Positions 1-10,582 of a stretch of DNA of 64,000 bases are shown here, piece after piece. A model generated the notes under the pieces. The model saw only the letters and a program-made list of their open reading frames with translations. It ran no database searches and was not told the origin of the DNA. Source of the DNA: Effrenium voratum (taxonomy: Eukaryota; Sar; Dinophyceae; Suessiales; Symbiodiniaceae); assembly GCA_963377175.1 (NCBI GenBank), contig CAUJNA010002957.1:286001-350000 (forward strand), in the 5' to 3' direction. The translations under genes were made by a program, and so were the position numbers. Each line of letters starts with the position of its first letter. Position 1 is the stretch's first letter.

Positions 1-1
1 A

Positions 2-1242
2 GCGCCTGATGTCATCCTTATGGCACCGGTCTGTGGACCATGGTCAAATATGCAGAACATCCAACAAGACCAACAAAAGGTTGGGAAAAGCGGAGACGCT
101 ACCTTCCCATGGTTGAATTTGTGGCATCCATTGCGCGATATCAGTTGAAGCACAGAAGATACTTCATCATCGAAAATCCTCAGACATCCAGGATATGGTA
201 TCTGAAATGCATGCAACAATTGTTTTCAGATCCATCCGTGACCTGGGGAGATTTCCATTTCTGTGCATACGGACTTAAAGATCCTGAATCCGGGCTCAGA
301 AGTCTCAAGCCCACGAGCTTGATGCACTGTCTACCTTCCGAGGTTATGAGACCGATCTTCAGAAGGTGTAAAAACTTTTCCAGCTCAGTCAAGCATGAAC
401 ACCAACCCCTAGAGGGAAACGCTGGTACCTTCGGAAGCAGGACCAAACTGGCACAGGTGTATCCTTACCAGTTCTGTCAGGATCTCGCGCACATCCTCCT
501 ACGACACTTGCAGGTGAAACCGCTTGACAATGAGGTGTACCTCTTGGAGGACCTTTTTGAACCATTCACCATCAAGCAGGTTGATATCCTAAGAAAGGAG
601 ATGGAAGCCATTGACAAGGAGTTCAACATGCCGCCAGCACCACGCAGTGTGTCACCAGACAGTCCAGTGGACCCTCCACTACCGCCGCACGACAAGCCTG
701 GCGGAGGAGATTCAGCGCTTAAACGGCAAAAACAGTCCATTTCATCCTCAAGTGGACTCAATCGACTGGGGGGTGATGTCTCTTTGCCGTCACAGTCGCA
801 ATCATCTCAGCCAATTCTTCCGACTGTCGTGGTACCTTCACCACCTGCGATTCTTACAAATCCCGAAGCAGAAGATGAAGATCTTGAACTGCCAACACTT
901 GCGCAAGAAGAAACAACCGGCAGTCCATCAAAGAAGCAGAAGACTGGGAAGAAGAAGAAGAAGCCAGATGACAATGATGAGTCACCTGGGAATTCTCCCA
1001 GACATGATCCTGCGTCTTCATCCAATTATAATCCGAACACTCCAGCAAATTTGCCGGTTCAATATGAAAGTGAGGAAGAGCTGATTCCTCATGTTCCAAC
1101 CTCATCCGGCACTGGAAGTTCAGAAAGAACCATGAGATACACTGACCAGGAAGATGGAGATTCAGAAGACTCTCAGAGGACCAGATCCTACGATGATCAC
1201 CGAGCTGATCTCGTTCTAGATGAAGCGCATTGTCACTCATGA
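2..1242 (+). pseudogene. Copia pol leader region (dinoflagellate-type), frameshifted
   Basis: This is the part of a dinoflagellate copia polyprotein that lies before the reverse transcriptase. Positions 2-60 read APDVILMAPVCGPWSNMQN in one frame. From about position 85 the coding moves to another frame, with RRYLPMVEFVASIARYQLK, then IIENPQTSRIWYL, then SRTKLAQVYPYQFC. A frameshift therefore lies near 60-90. The PCGPW-like and ENP motifs recall C5-methyltransferase motifs IV and VI, though no cysteine methyltransferase function can be claimed. The rest (about 640-1220) is Ser/Pro-rich and acidic, a linker to the RT. Gag, protease and integrase would lie left of the window. Assignment rests on recalled family resemblance. 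Confidence 0.5.
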
Positions 1243-3411
1243 CAGCCGAACAGAAGATCTGTGCGAACACCGGATCCTTTACGGTTCCGAGAGATATCGA
1301 AGGCAACCCTGTCCTTCTTGGACGTGTGAAAGGGACCTTCATCCCATCGTCCCGATGTGGATTCTCTCATCAGAAATACACAGATCAGAATCATGTTGAC
1401 CAGCTATGCAAGAACATGACCGACGATGACCGTGCACTCTTAGTTCTGTATTCATCCAAGCAAGAACCCTTGAAGGCTTCACCCACATCCGCACTCATTG
1501 GCAAGACGCGGAAGGAAGCTACAGCCACGGAAATAAGAGCTTATCAGAAGCAATTCCTAGAAGCCAAACAGCTTGAGTGCAAATCATGGCTTGACAATGA
1601 AGTGTTCGACTTAGTCGATACACGCAAGATTCAGGTCAGGAACTGGGTCACCGGTCGCTGGGTTCTAACCCTGAAGCGAGACAAAGATGGTAACTTCCTG
1701 AAGACCAAGGCTCGCTGGGTCCTCCAAGGCTTCCAAAACAAGCAGAAGAACGATCAGCAGACAGACAGTCCTGCTGCATCCAGGAGTGGTTTCCGCCTTG
1801 CAATCCAAGCAGCCTCAAATAAAGGCTGGAACATATTCCACATGGATTTGAAGACAGCATTTCTCCAAGGCGAAGCATACGATCAGTCTCGTGACATCAT
1901 TTGTCAGATACCTCCTGAAATGGGATATCCACCACACATTGGAGCGCGCATGAAGAAGCCTGCCTACGGGCTGAATGACGCACCCCGCAGATGGTGGAAC
2001 ATCCTTGACTCGGCACTTCGTACGGACTGGTGCCAACCCGGGCAGACCGTTGTACATACGTGTACTACGGCAAGCAGCTTCCGAAGCCCGCATTGGTGAG
2101 TGAAAAGAAGTCATCCACAACTTTCGATCTCGAAGGAGCAGTTGATTACCTCATGGATCCTGTTTCTGGTAACAATGCCAAGAATCGACAAGTTCATGGA
2201 GCCCTGTCTCTACATGTAGATGATCTTCTTATGACGGGGGATGACGTGTTCGAGAAGGAAATCATGGGAAGACTTCGGAACGATTTTCAGGTTGGCTCCG
2301 AGGACAAAAATGATTGCCTCTTCGTAGGACAGCGCATCCAATGGAAGCAAGATGACAAGCACGGTTGGCACATCAATGTTCATCAGAATGTTGCCATCGA
2401 CGAACTTCAGGAGATCACTTTTGACAAACACCTGAAGGACGACACTCCTCTTACTCCACAAATGCATACTGCATACAGAAGTGTCCTAGGTCAGATCAAC
2501 TGGTTACAGTCGCGAACGCAGTTCCACATTGGTTATCAATTCTCCAGGTGTGCATCCAAGGCATCATCACGGACCATTGAGGACGTTCGCGCCATTAATA
2601 AGACAGTCAGAACCGTCAAAAGCATCCCGCTTAGCATGAGATTCTGGCCCCTTCGTGGCAAGACACGCATAGTTGGCTATCCAGACGCATCCTATCGCAA
2701 CAACGAGGACAAGTCATCCAAACGTGCGCATGTTATTTTTCTTGCAGAACAAAGAGATCTTCGCCAGGGCTCATCGAACTCGAGAGGCTCACTGGTCGAC
2801 TATGAGACGCACAAGATCACCGCCGCAACCATGTCCACTACTGTTGCAGAGTTGCACGGACTAACGCGTTGTTACGGTTCAGCAGTATTTCTTCGCGGCC
2901 TCTGGTCAGACATAACCGGCGAAATTGCAGATGTACACATCCGCACTGATGCGAACAATCTTGTCACCACAGCATCCACAACACATCAACCGGAACAGAA
3001 AGAAACAATGCATTTGATCCAGATGTTGAGAAAGGAAAGCAACAGTGGACAGATGCACGACCTTGCACATGTACGGAGTGAAGATTGTCGCTGACCAAGC
3101 ATTCAGCTAAAGCAGACGAGCTCATCAAGGCCGTCCTCACCGGCAATCTCCTGAATGTAGATGCACATCCACCTTTTCGTACCATGTTGCAGAACAAGGC
3201 ATTCTTGGTTGAGTGGCTAGCACACCACACGAAGCACGGGCCCGACATCATTGCCTTTGCAGGAGTCGGTATAGCAGAATCCATGTTTGCTTATTGGGGA
3301 ACCTGGGCAGGATCCGCATGTCCACGAATTCTGATGCATGAGTTTTTCCGATTTGCATATTTGCAATTCCTCAATTCCGTGATGCGCGTGTTTGCGCTTG
3401 ACCCATTTTGA
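1230..3411 (+). pseudogene. Ty1/copia reverse transcriptase and RNase H, frameshifted
   Basis: This is the polymerase core of a copia LTR retrotransposon, which copies element RNA into DNA. In order it shows KARWVLQGFQ, the catalytic block MDLKTAFLQGE (about 1842-1875), KPAYGLNDAPRRWW, then the YxDD-equivalent LHVDDLLMTG (about 2210-2240). RNase H follows, with YPDASYRNN (about 2682-2708), AELHGL (about 2846) and RTDANN (about 2943). The frame changes in the overlap 2030-2099, and again near 3090, where EDC should continue into LTKHSAKADELI but meets a TGA. The tail to 3411 is the usual pol C terminus. At least two frameshifts make this a decayed copy. The family call is firm; no LTR was found. 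Confidence 0.9.
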
Positions 3412-5974
3412 ATCTCAAGAAATATGTGTCTTCATCCGCAGCCACTTTCGGTTTACAACCAATCCGACCTTTGCAATCTTGTATGCTCGATCACTTCGAA
3501 GACATGCCCATTCTCAATATGATGTTCGGACGATCCAGCGCCGCGGCACCTGTGCCAAAGCCGATGATCAAGAGACGGGCATCGCCGTTGAAGGAATCCC
3601 CTGCTCGTGATGAGGAAGATGAGACATCAGACTGCCCCATGGAGCAAGTCACCGATGAGAATCCATCCGCCTCTCAACAACCCGAGAATGTCAACATGGA
3701 GCAGGTTGATTACGATCCAGATTCCGACGACGATGATTCAGACGAAGAAGGGCATCCTCCCGCAGGAAGGCCTATGTCAAGGGCGATGCCGCATCCGAAA
3801 CTTGTTCCAAAGTCACCGCCACCAGCATTGAGGCTTGTCTCCAAGGTCAAGCCAGCACCGAAGAACATCCTGGATGAAGAGACGGAATCCGACAAACCTG
3901 CACTTCCAAGGCGACCAGTGATGCGTCCTGTTCTCACATCCAATGATCGGTGGTTTGTAACATATGGATCGGACACAAACATCAGCCTCCAGAAGGAATC
4001 CGTACACCCAGAACCTTTCGGAAACTCAAAATTCCTGAATTTTGTGTACGAGTACTACAGGGAATGCTCAACCATCCTTGATGTCAATCCGGATTTCCAC
4101 TTTGTTCCTGAGCACCAGAGACCACATGGAGTTAAGGTATTCTGGCTGAAGGCCAGATTCAACGATTACTGGCAGCCAACACTCCAAGGTGAAGGACCTC
4201 ATGCGGAGAAGCAATACATGGACTTCATTAAGAAGGTCTACAGCATCTGCTGCTATACCAATGCTCAATCCGAAGTTTACGGAACCGACATCATCCCGAT
4301 GGTATGCCACAATGGCAACATTGATCTCGAGAAGACCGTCCAGAATGTCGAACAGGTTTGCAATTACTTCAGCAAGGATCCATCCAAGGCGAAACAGATC
4401 ACAGATCTCATCCTCTGGCGAATTGAGAGAATGAGCAGATCACTTTCCGGATGTCTTCGACATGATCCAAGGCATGGAACCCATAAGGAATGCAAACGAC
4501 CAGTGGACATGGGTCCTGATGGTTCCGTCGAGCTCTATGACGCATTGACCTGCGTCACACACGCCAGGAACTTCATGGGAAACAAGCCAGGACTTCTCTT
4601 GATGGCTATGTTCCCGAGCTATGGAAAATCACGTTTCGAAATTGCATTCGTATTTCCATCCGTGGACGGGACATACAATGAGCGCAAGGCACGGGGAGAA
4701 ATTGTTCCAAGGAATCGATGGATCGACAAGCTCAACACAAGATCCGCACAAAATGCAGTCAGGCCCGATGGCAATGAATTCCATGTCGATCCGGAGATGG
4801 AGTTCTATGTGAGATGCAACAGCGGACACACACGACAAGTCGAGATCCAATCCTTCGGACGACCCTGTATTCTGAGCAGCAGAAAGAGTCTCATCACGAC
4901 GAACCGGACTATGATCTACCAACGGAATCTATTCCGCCAAGTCCGCATCCGTCAAGATCCGAGGCACCTCATGAAGATGAAGGCACCGCTCAGCCCAAGT
5001 ACAGAATGCGAAGGCCGGCACCACCATCCATTGAAGAAGAGAGAAAAATCAAGCCGTTCGCGAAGAAGCCCATCACATTCATGTTCCATGCAACCTATGG
5101 AAATCAGCTTTTCAGCAGCATGGAGCACGGGCTCAAATCTGGGAAATCCCAGTCAAACCCTTCGGGGAGAATGCACGTTCACATGGCATGCATCGATGAC
5201 GTCATCCTTGACGACGATGAGTCAGAAGCCGCATTGACCCATGTGCCAGCAGGAAGAGATGCACTGTTGATCCTTGCATTCCTCAAGGACCAAGACTATG
5301 GCATCCGACTCTCCGAAGAGCGAACAGCATTGACAGACAAAACCATCGAGGCAAGAAACATCGTTGCAGCATTTGAACCTGATGGCAGCCTCATGGCGAG
5401 CAACAAGTGGATCATGAAGAAGCATCTCAGTCATGAAGATTATGAGATGTACGACACCAAGATCCGCGAATTTGCCGATGCCTTCTTCAATTATGTGAAT
5501 CCCACCAAGCACAGCAAGGAAAAAGATACTTCCTCAGAGACCAAGAAGAGACGGCGTTCCACCGATCAGGACGAAGCTGAAGAAGAGACGATGGAACCCT
5601 CCGGGGAAAGATCCGTCAAACCAAAAGTCACCGTGGAATATCACAATTCAGAGAACCTAGATGAGTTCATCCAACGACTCAGGGGAATCTATCTCAACAC
5701 AGATTTGAACAAAAAGGACGCAGAGGAAGAGCTCGCGGAGACAAGGGCTAACCTTTCCCGCTTCATGGACAAGTTCAACAAAGATCCAAGAAGAGCTCAT
5801 CCAAACTTGACAGAGTGCGAGAGAGCCTCATTGGCACCTGTCGATCCCGATGTCAATCTCGGAGAAGAAGAATTCTACTTCCCTCATCGAGGAGAATGTC
5901 CCACCATCGACGAGTACAGTACACGCAAGCTCAACCAGGATCCGGATATCCGATCAAGCTTCCGCTTGGATTGA
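3408..5974 (+). pseudogene. Tpt1/KptA-like RNA 2'-phosphotransferase region, frameshifted
   Basis: Tpt1/KptA enzymes use NAD to remove a 2'-phosphate from RNA and have a winged-helix half plus an ADP-ribosyltransferase-fold half. Residues 1-170 are acidic and proline-rich. The winged-helix signature SRSLSGCLRHDP then GPDGSVELYDAL lies near 4435-4550. The RxxxGH motif appears as VRCNSGHTRQV (about 4808-4840). After that the frame changes near 4850. The second half continues in the frame of 4814-5974 with FMFHATYGNQL (about 5080), RMHVHMA (about 5168) and GRDALLILAFL (about 5250). A charged tail follows. It directly follows the copia pol on the same strand. Family call is by motif order only, and the HGT-type motif is HAT here. 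Confidence 0.55.
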
Positions 5975-6026
5975 AGAAGCTCAGGTCACATGACGACTAG
6001 AACATCATCCGAGCCTATGCCGATAT

Positions 6027-6440
6027 CCTGGGATCGCTGATGCAGCCGACCGACCGTCCTCCTGTGGACTATCTCAACATGCATGAGTTCACCTCATCCA
6101 TAGCAATCAACATGCTTACCCTGAACCATGGAAACCTCACGAGGAATCCAAAGCTGGACAACAGGGAGGTGCACAACATGCCGATGAAGGATCGACCAAT
6201 CGTAAAGATGATGATGCAGAACAGTGCACACATCTTATGCCTGAATGAAGCAGACGCATTCTTCAGTCCTAATGATGAGAAATCCAGGGAGCTCATCAAG
6301 ACGTTCATTCGATACGGTTACAAGGGCATCGTGATCAAGCAGTGGTCATCCAGACCGATCGCATGCTTTGTCCGTGGCGGACCTTCTGCAAGAGTGGAAC
6401 TTCTGGCAAGACACATTTCCTGGCCGGTCATTAAGGACAT
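6027..6440 (+). pseudogene. Endonuclease/exonuclease/phosphatase-like N-terminal fragment
   Basis: The frame that opens near 6040 contains NMLTLNHGNLTRN, then VKMMMQNSAHILCLNEAD, then SSRPIACFVRGG. This order resembles the start of the EEP fold, where an Asn after the first strand and the Glu of a CLQEA-like motif bind the metal. Such domains occur in LINE endonucleases and in other nucleases. The reading frame is separated from the upstream Tpt1-like region by a stop and a frame change around 5975-6040. It ends where T-rich non-coding sequence begins at about 6440, so the catalytic C-terminal part is missing. Recognition is tentative. Confidence 0.4.
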
Positions 6441-6920
6441 GCTTTTTAGGCCTTTTTTTTTGGTGCTTTTTTTGGACCGAAAACCTTGTTTTTTCGCGTG
6501 CGCGTTCTTTGTCAAAACAATCCGTTTTTCGGAAGTGTTTTTTTTGCCGAAAATCTTGGGGAGGGAGGGGGGGGGGGGAAGAATTTTGGGATGCGCTCTT
6601 ACTCCGAGGTGGCTTGAACTTGACTTGCGTTGCTGCATGGCCAAAAGGACCCCAAAGAAGAAAGTCAAGAGGGAAGGGGCGGGATCCGCTTGGGCAGAAA
6701 CATGCAGCGGGGGAACTTGGCAGCCTACTGGTTACAATCGTTGGCCACCTTAGCAGCCGATAAGCAAGAAGCAAAAGGCCGTGAACGCGCAGCTGCTCTC
6801 TTTTTTTCCGGCATTGCCCCATGCCAATGGAAAAGAGATACAGCTGGACAGCGCCAGTGAGACCCCGGCATATGGCAGCTGCCAGGTTTGCCTCAGGCAC
6901 TGGCGCTGGCTGCTTTCGCC
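6440..6920. other. Non-coding junction with T-runs and a G-run
   Basis: Long T-runs (about 6446-6480, 6540-6550) and a run of about 14 G near 6567-6580 sit where the coding of the left element stops. No believable gene is seen on either strand. It is probably inserted or rearranged sequence between the copia-type element and the minus-strand block. Confidence 0.6.
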
Positions 6921-7208
6921 TCAAAACAAACTGCGCGAGCGCAGTTTGTCATAAGCGCAAGCTGGTCCAACTTGATTTAACTCACGCAGGGCCTCTTCAA
7001 GCCGCGCGTTCTTTTCAGCTCCTTCACGGAATTTCTGCTCAGCCTGGCGGAGACGGTTTCGCCAGTCCCGTGCACCCATGGTAGTGCTTTTGGTCCGGAA
7101 ATCTAATTCTTTCTTCCTGGAGTCATTGTCCAGCCGCAGCCGATCTACTTCAGCAAGCAACTCATCATGGTTTTGGAGATTCAATAGTTCTTCCTTGGTG
7201 AGTCGCAC
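6921..7208 (-). CDS. Short coiled-coil protein, unknown
   Basis: A 95-residue frame on the minus strand begins MRLTKEELLNLQNHDELLAE and is rich in charged heptads (DRLRLDNDSRKKEL, RLRQAEQKFREGAEKN, ARLEEALRELNQ), which suggests a coiled coil. No family is recognised. Its last codons overlap hairpin 6926-6949, the same arrangement as other minus-strand units further right, so it is taken as the left-most member of that block. It may be the last exon of a longer gene, since no further support for the start is visible. Confidence 0.45.
   Translation of the reverse strand: MRLTKEELLNLQNHDELLAEVDRLRLDNDSRKKELDFRTKSTTMGARDWRNRLRQAEQKFREGAEKNARLEEALRELNQVGPACAYDKLRSRSLF
6926..6949. repeat. Hairpin, 10-bp stem, CTGCG core
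   Basis: Perfect stem ACAAACTGCG/CGCAGTTTGT with loop CGAG. It overlaps the end of the coiled-coil frame. Confidence 0.9.
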
Positions 7209-7414
7209 ACGGATGTTTCAGCGCCGGTTGTTCTCGTACCTGGCCCAGTGCAGTTTGCAAAGATGTGTTGGGCAGGCTCAAGAACACAGTTGAAGAGATT
7301 ACAAAACACATACTACAATTATTGACTGAACTGTTATTCCAAGCTGCCGTCTCTTAGTTGTAGTTTTGACATTCACGGGGTCGGCCTGCAGCTTCTTGGT
7401 GTTCTTCATCTCCC

Positions 7415-8145
7415 CCAGCCCTCGAAGAACCGTTCCATTCGGGCACTGGGCTCGGGCCCCAAAAAGCCCCGAAAAGATGGCTGGTGGACACAAATGTGCA
7501 GATTGAAACGGTGGCCTCCAAAGAGCCCCTGGAGAAACATCCACAGCCAAGAGCCCCGGGCCCCGAAAAGTTGATCGATTCGGGCCCCAATTCGGGCCCC
7601 GAAAAGCTGTTCCATTCGGGTCCCGGATTCGGGCCCCGAAAAGTCGTATACCATTCGGGCCCCGAAAAGATGGCTGGTGGACACAAAATGTGCAGATTGA
7701 AACGGTGGCCTCCAAAGAGCCCCTGGAGAAACATCCACAGCCAAGAGCCCCGGGCCTCGAAAAGTTGTTCGATTCGGGCCCCGATTCGGGCCCCGAAAAG
7801 CTGTTCCATTCGGGTCCCGGATTCAGACCCCGAAAAGTCGTATACCATTCGGGCCTTGAAAAGATGGCTGGTGGACACAAATGTGCAGATTGAACGGTGG
7901 CCTCCAAAGAGCCCCTAGAGAAACATCCACAGCCAAGAGCCCCGGGCACGGAAAAGTTGTTCGATTCGGGCCCCGATTCGGGCCCCGAAAAGCTGTTCCA
8001 TTCGGGTCCCGGATTCGGGCCCCGAAAAGCTGTTCCATTTGGGCCCCGGGTTCAAGCTCTAATTGTTTTCAAGCTGGAAAAACTATTCGTGTTGGCTCCG
8101 AAGACTTGTTCAAAATTTGGGCCGGGTTCAGGCCCCGAAGACGCC
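7415..8145. repeat. 193-bp tandem repeat, three copies, GGGCCCCGAA-rich
   Basis: Three head-to-tail units begin with GATGGCTGGTGGACACAAA at 7476, 7669 and 7863, so the spacing is 193 and 194 bp. Each unit contains several copies of the near-palindrome TTCGGGCCCCGAAAAG. Related fragments extend to about 7415 and 8145. Open frames in all phases across this array are by-products of the repeat and are not annotated as genes. Confidence 0.9.
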
Positions 8146-8158
8146 ACAGAGGGAGCAA

Positions 8159-8247
8159 GGGACAGTGGCGCAATGGCAGCGCGCCCGAACCAACCTGCGG
8201 ACCCGCAGTTGGTAGGGAGGTCGCGGATTCAAATCCCGCCTGCCCCC
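8159..8247 (+). tRNA. tRNA-like sequence with enlarged anticodon arm (probable pseudo-tRNA)
   Basis: A 7-bp acceptor stem forms between 8159-8165 (GGGACAG) and 8240-8246 (CTGCCCC) with one A-C mismatch. A perfect D stem GCGC/GCGC occupies 8168-8171 and 8179-8182, inside an A-box-like GTGGCGCAATGG. The T arm is at 8223-8239 with loop TTCAAAT, giving a B-box-like GGATTCAAATCC. The variable loop is 5 nt. Between them the anticodon arm spans 34 nt (8184-8217) instead of 17 and is filled by hairpin 8189-8213. No normal anticodon loop with a U33 can be drawn. It may be a tRNA relic, a SINE head, or a mimic. Confidence 0.45.
8189..8213. repeat. Hairpin with CTGCG core inside the tRNA-like arm
   Basis: ACCAA-C-CTGCG pairs with CGCAG-TTGGT around loop GACC, with one bulged C at 8194. 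It takes the place of the anticodon arm. Confidence 0.85.
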
Positions 8248-8523
8248 ATCTTTTGCGCAGAGTGACCCTCGGGGGGCTTCAACAATTCAATTGCCGAAAG
8301 GAGCTCTGGCGCCTCTGGCAGGCATGGCTGGCCTTGTGATGTGGAAGGTCTGAGAAACGCATGAACACGCAGTGGCTGTTGAAACTCACGCGGGCTCCTT
8401 TTTCACACTCTCAGCTTTCCCCGCGACATGTCAATTGCATGTCTCCCCGACCATGTTGCTACTAAGAAGCAAGCAGCAATTGCAGCTTGCAAAAGCCACC
8501 GTTTGGGAAAACAGCAAGGCATC

Positions 8524-8543
8524 CAACTGCGGGGGCGCAGTTG
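8524..8543. repeat. Hairpin, 8-bp stem
   Basis: CAACTGCG/CGCAGTTG around loop GGGG, 31 nt beyond the stop codon of the 8575-9153 gene. Confidence 0.9.
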
Positions 8544-8574
8544 TTTGAACACCTAGGTCCAATCTGTACTGGAG

Positions 8575-9153
8575 TCAAAGTCGATCAGGGCTGAACTGCC
8601 CCCAAGCCAGTGTTGTTTGGCTTCCGGAAGAGGCATCCTCGGGGGATGGCTCAGTTGTTGCATCGCAGCTGGGCGAGACATCAGGTTGCTCGGAATCTTT
8701 CTTCTGCTGCCACTTCCTTGCCAGGACCTGGGCCTCTGCCCAAGCCACTGCGGCAAGCCCTGGCATAACTCGCTCACTCAGTGGCAAATCGTCGGCACTC
8801 CCCACGTAGAACTTCATCCCGAAGCCAAACTTCTGTGATTGTCCAAGGCCTTTCACCACAAAGCTTGAGTTGTCCAGCTTAACCATAATCTTGCAGCATC
8901 CTGCAGGATTGACCGTGTAGGAATGGTTGCCAACAGGCGGTGTCTCAGGCATGGCATCCGCAGGTAAATGGAGGAGCGTGGGGTAATACTTCATCAAAAT
9001 GTTTCCAAGCCGCTCCTTCTGCTGCAGAATGCTCCGCAAGTCTGGGTGGCTAAGCTCGTCCCAGTCCCCCGACTCATCACGCTTGCGTTTCCGCTCTGCG
9101 CGAAGGTCAGCCCGACTGCCGGAAATCACCGTGCTCTCGTGTTCAGACGACAT
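8575..9153 (-). CDS. Unknown protein, 192 residues
   Basis: A complete minus-strand frame begins MSSEHESTVISGSRADLR and ends SPDRL. It has a basic N terminus (RAERKRKRDESGDWDEL), a possibly folded middle (GCCKIMVKLDNSSFVVKGLG, then KFGFGMKFYVGSADDLPLSE) and a low-complexity acidic/Ser tail. No family is recognised. Hairpins flank it on both sides: 9187-9207, 34 nt before the ATG, and 8524-8543 after the stop. These support it as a separate unit of the minus-strand block. Confidence 0.55.
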   Translation of the reverse strand: MSSEHESTVISGSRADLRAERKRKRDESGDWDELSHPDLRSILQQKERLGNILMKYYPTLLHLPADAMPETPPVGNHSYTVNPAGCCKIMVKLDNSSFVVKGLGQSQKFGFGMKFYVGSADDLPLSERVMPGLAAVAWAEAQVLARKWQQKKDSEQPDVSPSCDATTEPSPEDASSGSQTTLAWGQFSPDRL

Positions 9154-9186
9154 GTTTGGAAACCTTCGGCAAAACTCGGGCCTTAA

Positions 9187-9207
9187 TGACTGCGGCGATG
9201 CAAGTCA
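9187..9207 (+). repeat. Hairpin, 8-bp stem with one bulge, GCGA loop
   Basis: TGACTGCG pairs with TGCA-A-GTCA around GCGA, a GNRA loop on the plus strand. It lies 34 nt upstream of the 9153 ATG. Confidence 0.75.
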
Positions 9208-9388
9208 AGGGCAGGACGACAAGCAGCAGCAATGCCCGTGCACTCACACAACAACAAAGCCTAGCAGTGCTCATGCACATGCGAACACCACACTCCGTGG
9301 CTCGATGCATTTTTTTCAATCCAAGGCCACACAACTTCAGCCTCAAAAACCCTGTGCGTTGTGGCTGGCGGCGGGCCTGTCTCAGTCT

Positions 9389-10348
9389 CTACTCAGAGGA
9401 GAACACAGTGACTGGTTTTGAAGGTCCAGCAGCTGCGTTTCCGCAGCTGGCGGCAGCACGCTGCTTTGCGCGCTGATCTTGGTGCCATGGCGAATTGTTG
9501 ATGATGGGTCCAACTTGGACACGGCCAATTTGATCGCACTCGGTGCCAGGGACCTGGTCGGCGGTGTCGACCAACAGAAACTCCGGATCCTCCGCCTGCA
9601 TGTCAGCGTCCTCTCCTTCTGCATCAGATTCATGCTTTGCTGCAGTGATCTGCTCGATGTCATCAGGATGCCAGATGGCGTTGCCAGGAAAGAGAGAAAG
9701 TGGCATGAACCTGCGAATCATGTCAACGTCTCGTCTGTGAAGGGACTTCAGCATCACCCGTGGTTTTGGCACGGAGTCACTGATTGGCAGGCAAAGTATC
9801 GAGGAATAGTCCTGGGACCACTCAACCAGGTCAGGCACGCGATCGAGCTCGTCCTGCCAGCCCCAAATCATGAAGCGCTTCTCCCAGGAAGCATGGCCAA
9901 TCGGCCCATAATCTCCACCATAAGGGGCACGTTGAATGTCATACACCACACACCGCAACAGATAATGCTTCCTCTTGTACTCGTTGATGGCACATATCAG
10001 GTTCTTCGTGGGCCCTGGCACCAGCTGAACCCAAGGCCGATGCTCGATCCACTGCTGCACTGAGGAAGTGCGAGTTTCGTGATTGCACCAGTCTGCAGTT
10101 TCCTCTGTGTAATGTCTTTCCAGAAAATCGTCGCTGTTCACATGAATGAACACTCGCAGATCCCTGAACTCCTCCATGCAGATGGGGCTCCCTTTGCGAA
10201 ACACGATGGCTTGCTCCAACTTTTCCAGTATCTCCGAATGAAGCTGATAGAGCGGGAAGAAGCTGGACTTCCACGTCACCAAGCAAGCGTGGTCGCCTGG
10301 CTGAAACCGTGCCTCCTGACTGTCCATGTCGTCCAACCATGACGACAT
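9389..10348 (-). CDS. Unknown protein, about 319 residues
   Basis: The frame from the ATG at 10348 starts MSSWLDDMDSQEARFQPGDH and stays open to 9389. This start is chosen because hairpin 10350-10371 ends one nucleotide before it, as at other units of the block, although the frame remains open upstream. The protein is soluble-looking and Trp-rich in the middle (SWEKRFMIWGWQDELD), with an acidic stretch (SDAEGEDADMQAEDPEF) near the C terminus. No known domain is recognised. Hairpin 9430-9449 lies in frame near the C terminus and encodes AAASCGNAAAG. Confidence 0.6.
   Translation of the reverse strand: MSSWLDDMDSQEARFQPGDHACLVTWKSSFFPLYQLHSEILEKLEQAIVFRKGSPICMEEFRDLRVFIHVNSDDFLERHYTEETADWCNHETRTSSVQQWIEHRPWVQLVPGPTKNLICAINEYKRKHYLLRCVVYDIQRAPYGGDYGPIGHASWEKRFMIWGWQDELDRVPDLVEWSQDYSSILCLPISDSVPKPRVMLKSLHRRDVDMIRRFMPLSLFPGNAIWHPDDIEQITAAKHESDAEGEDADMQAEDPEFLLVDTADQVPGTECDQIGRVQVGPIINNSPWHQDQRAKQRAAASCGNAAAGPSKPVTVFSSE
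9430..9449 (-). repeat. Hairpin, 8-bp stem, GAAA tetraloop on coding strand
   Basis: CAGCTGCG/CGCAGCTG; the loop reads GAAA on the minus strand. In frame within the C-terminal part of the 9389-10348 gene. Confidence 0.95.
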
Positions 10349-10349
10349 A

Positions 10350-10371
10350 ATTACTGTGGTAGCACAGTAAT
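10350..10371. repeat. Hairpin, 9-bp stem, directly before a start codon
   Basis: ATTACTGTG/CACAGTAAT around GTAG. One nucleotide separates it from the minus-strand ATG at 10348. Confidence 0.95.
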
Positions 10372-10540
10372 GTCTGTGGGAAGTGGGACTGACGCGCAGT
10401 TGCCTAGATGTGAGGCGAAAACAGCTGCAGGGCAACAACATCAATCAACAACATCGCAACTTTCAAGGACAGTCGCAACTTGCAAGGTCCAACACGCAAT
10501 GCTTGCTCTTTTGTTTCTTTGCCCATCACGCGATGCCATG

Positions 10541-10564
10541 GTCTGCTGCGCGCCCGCAGCAGAC
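10541..10564. repeat. Hairpin, 10-bp stem, after a stop codon
   Basis: GTCTGCTGCG/CGCAGCAGAC around CGCC, 18 nt past the stop at 10583-10585. Confidence 0.95.
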
Positions 10565-10582
10565 ATTGCCACAAGGTCTAGT

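Noticed and set aside
7299..8265. Several overlapping Gly/Pro-rich frames on both strands
   Set aside because: They follow the 193-bp GGGCCCCGAA repeat and have no coding character outside it.
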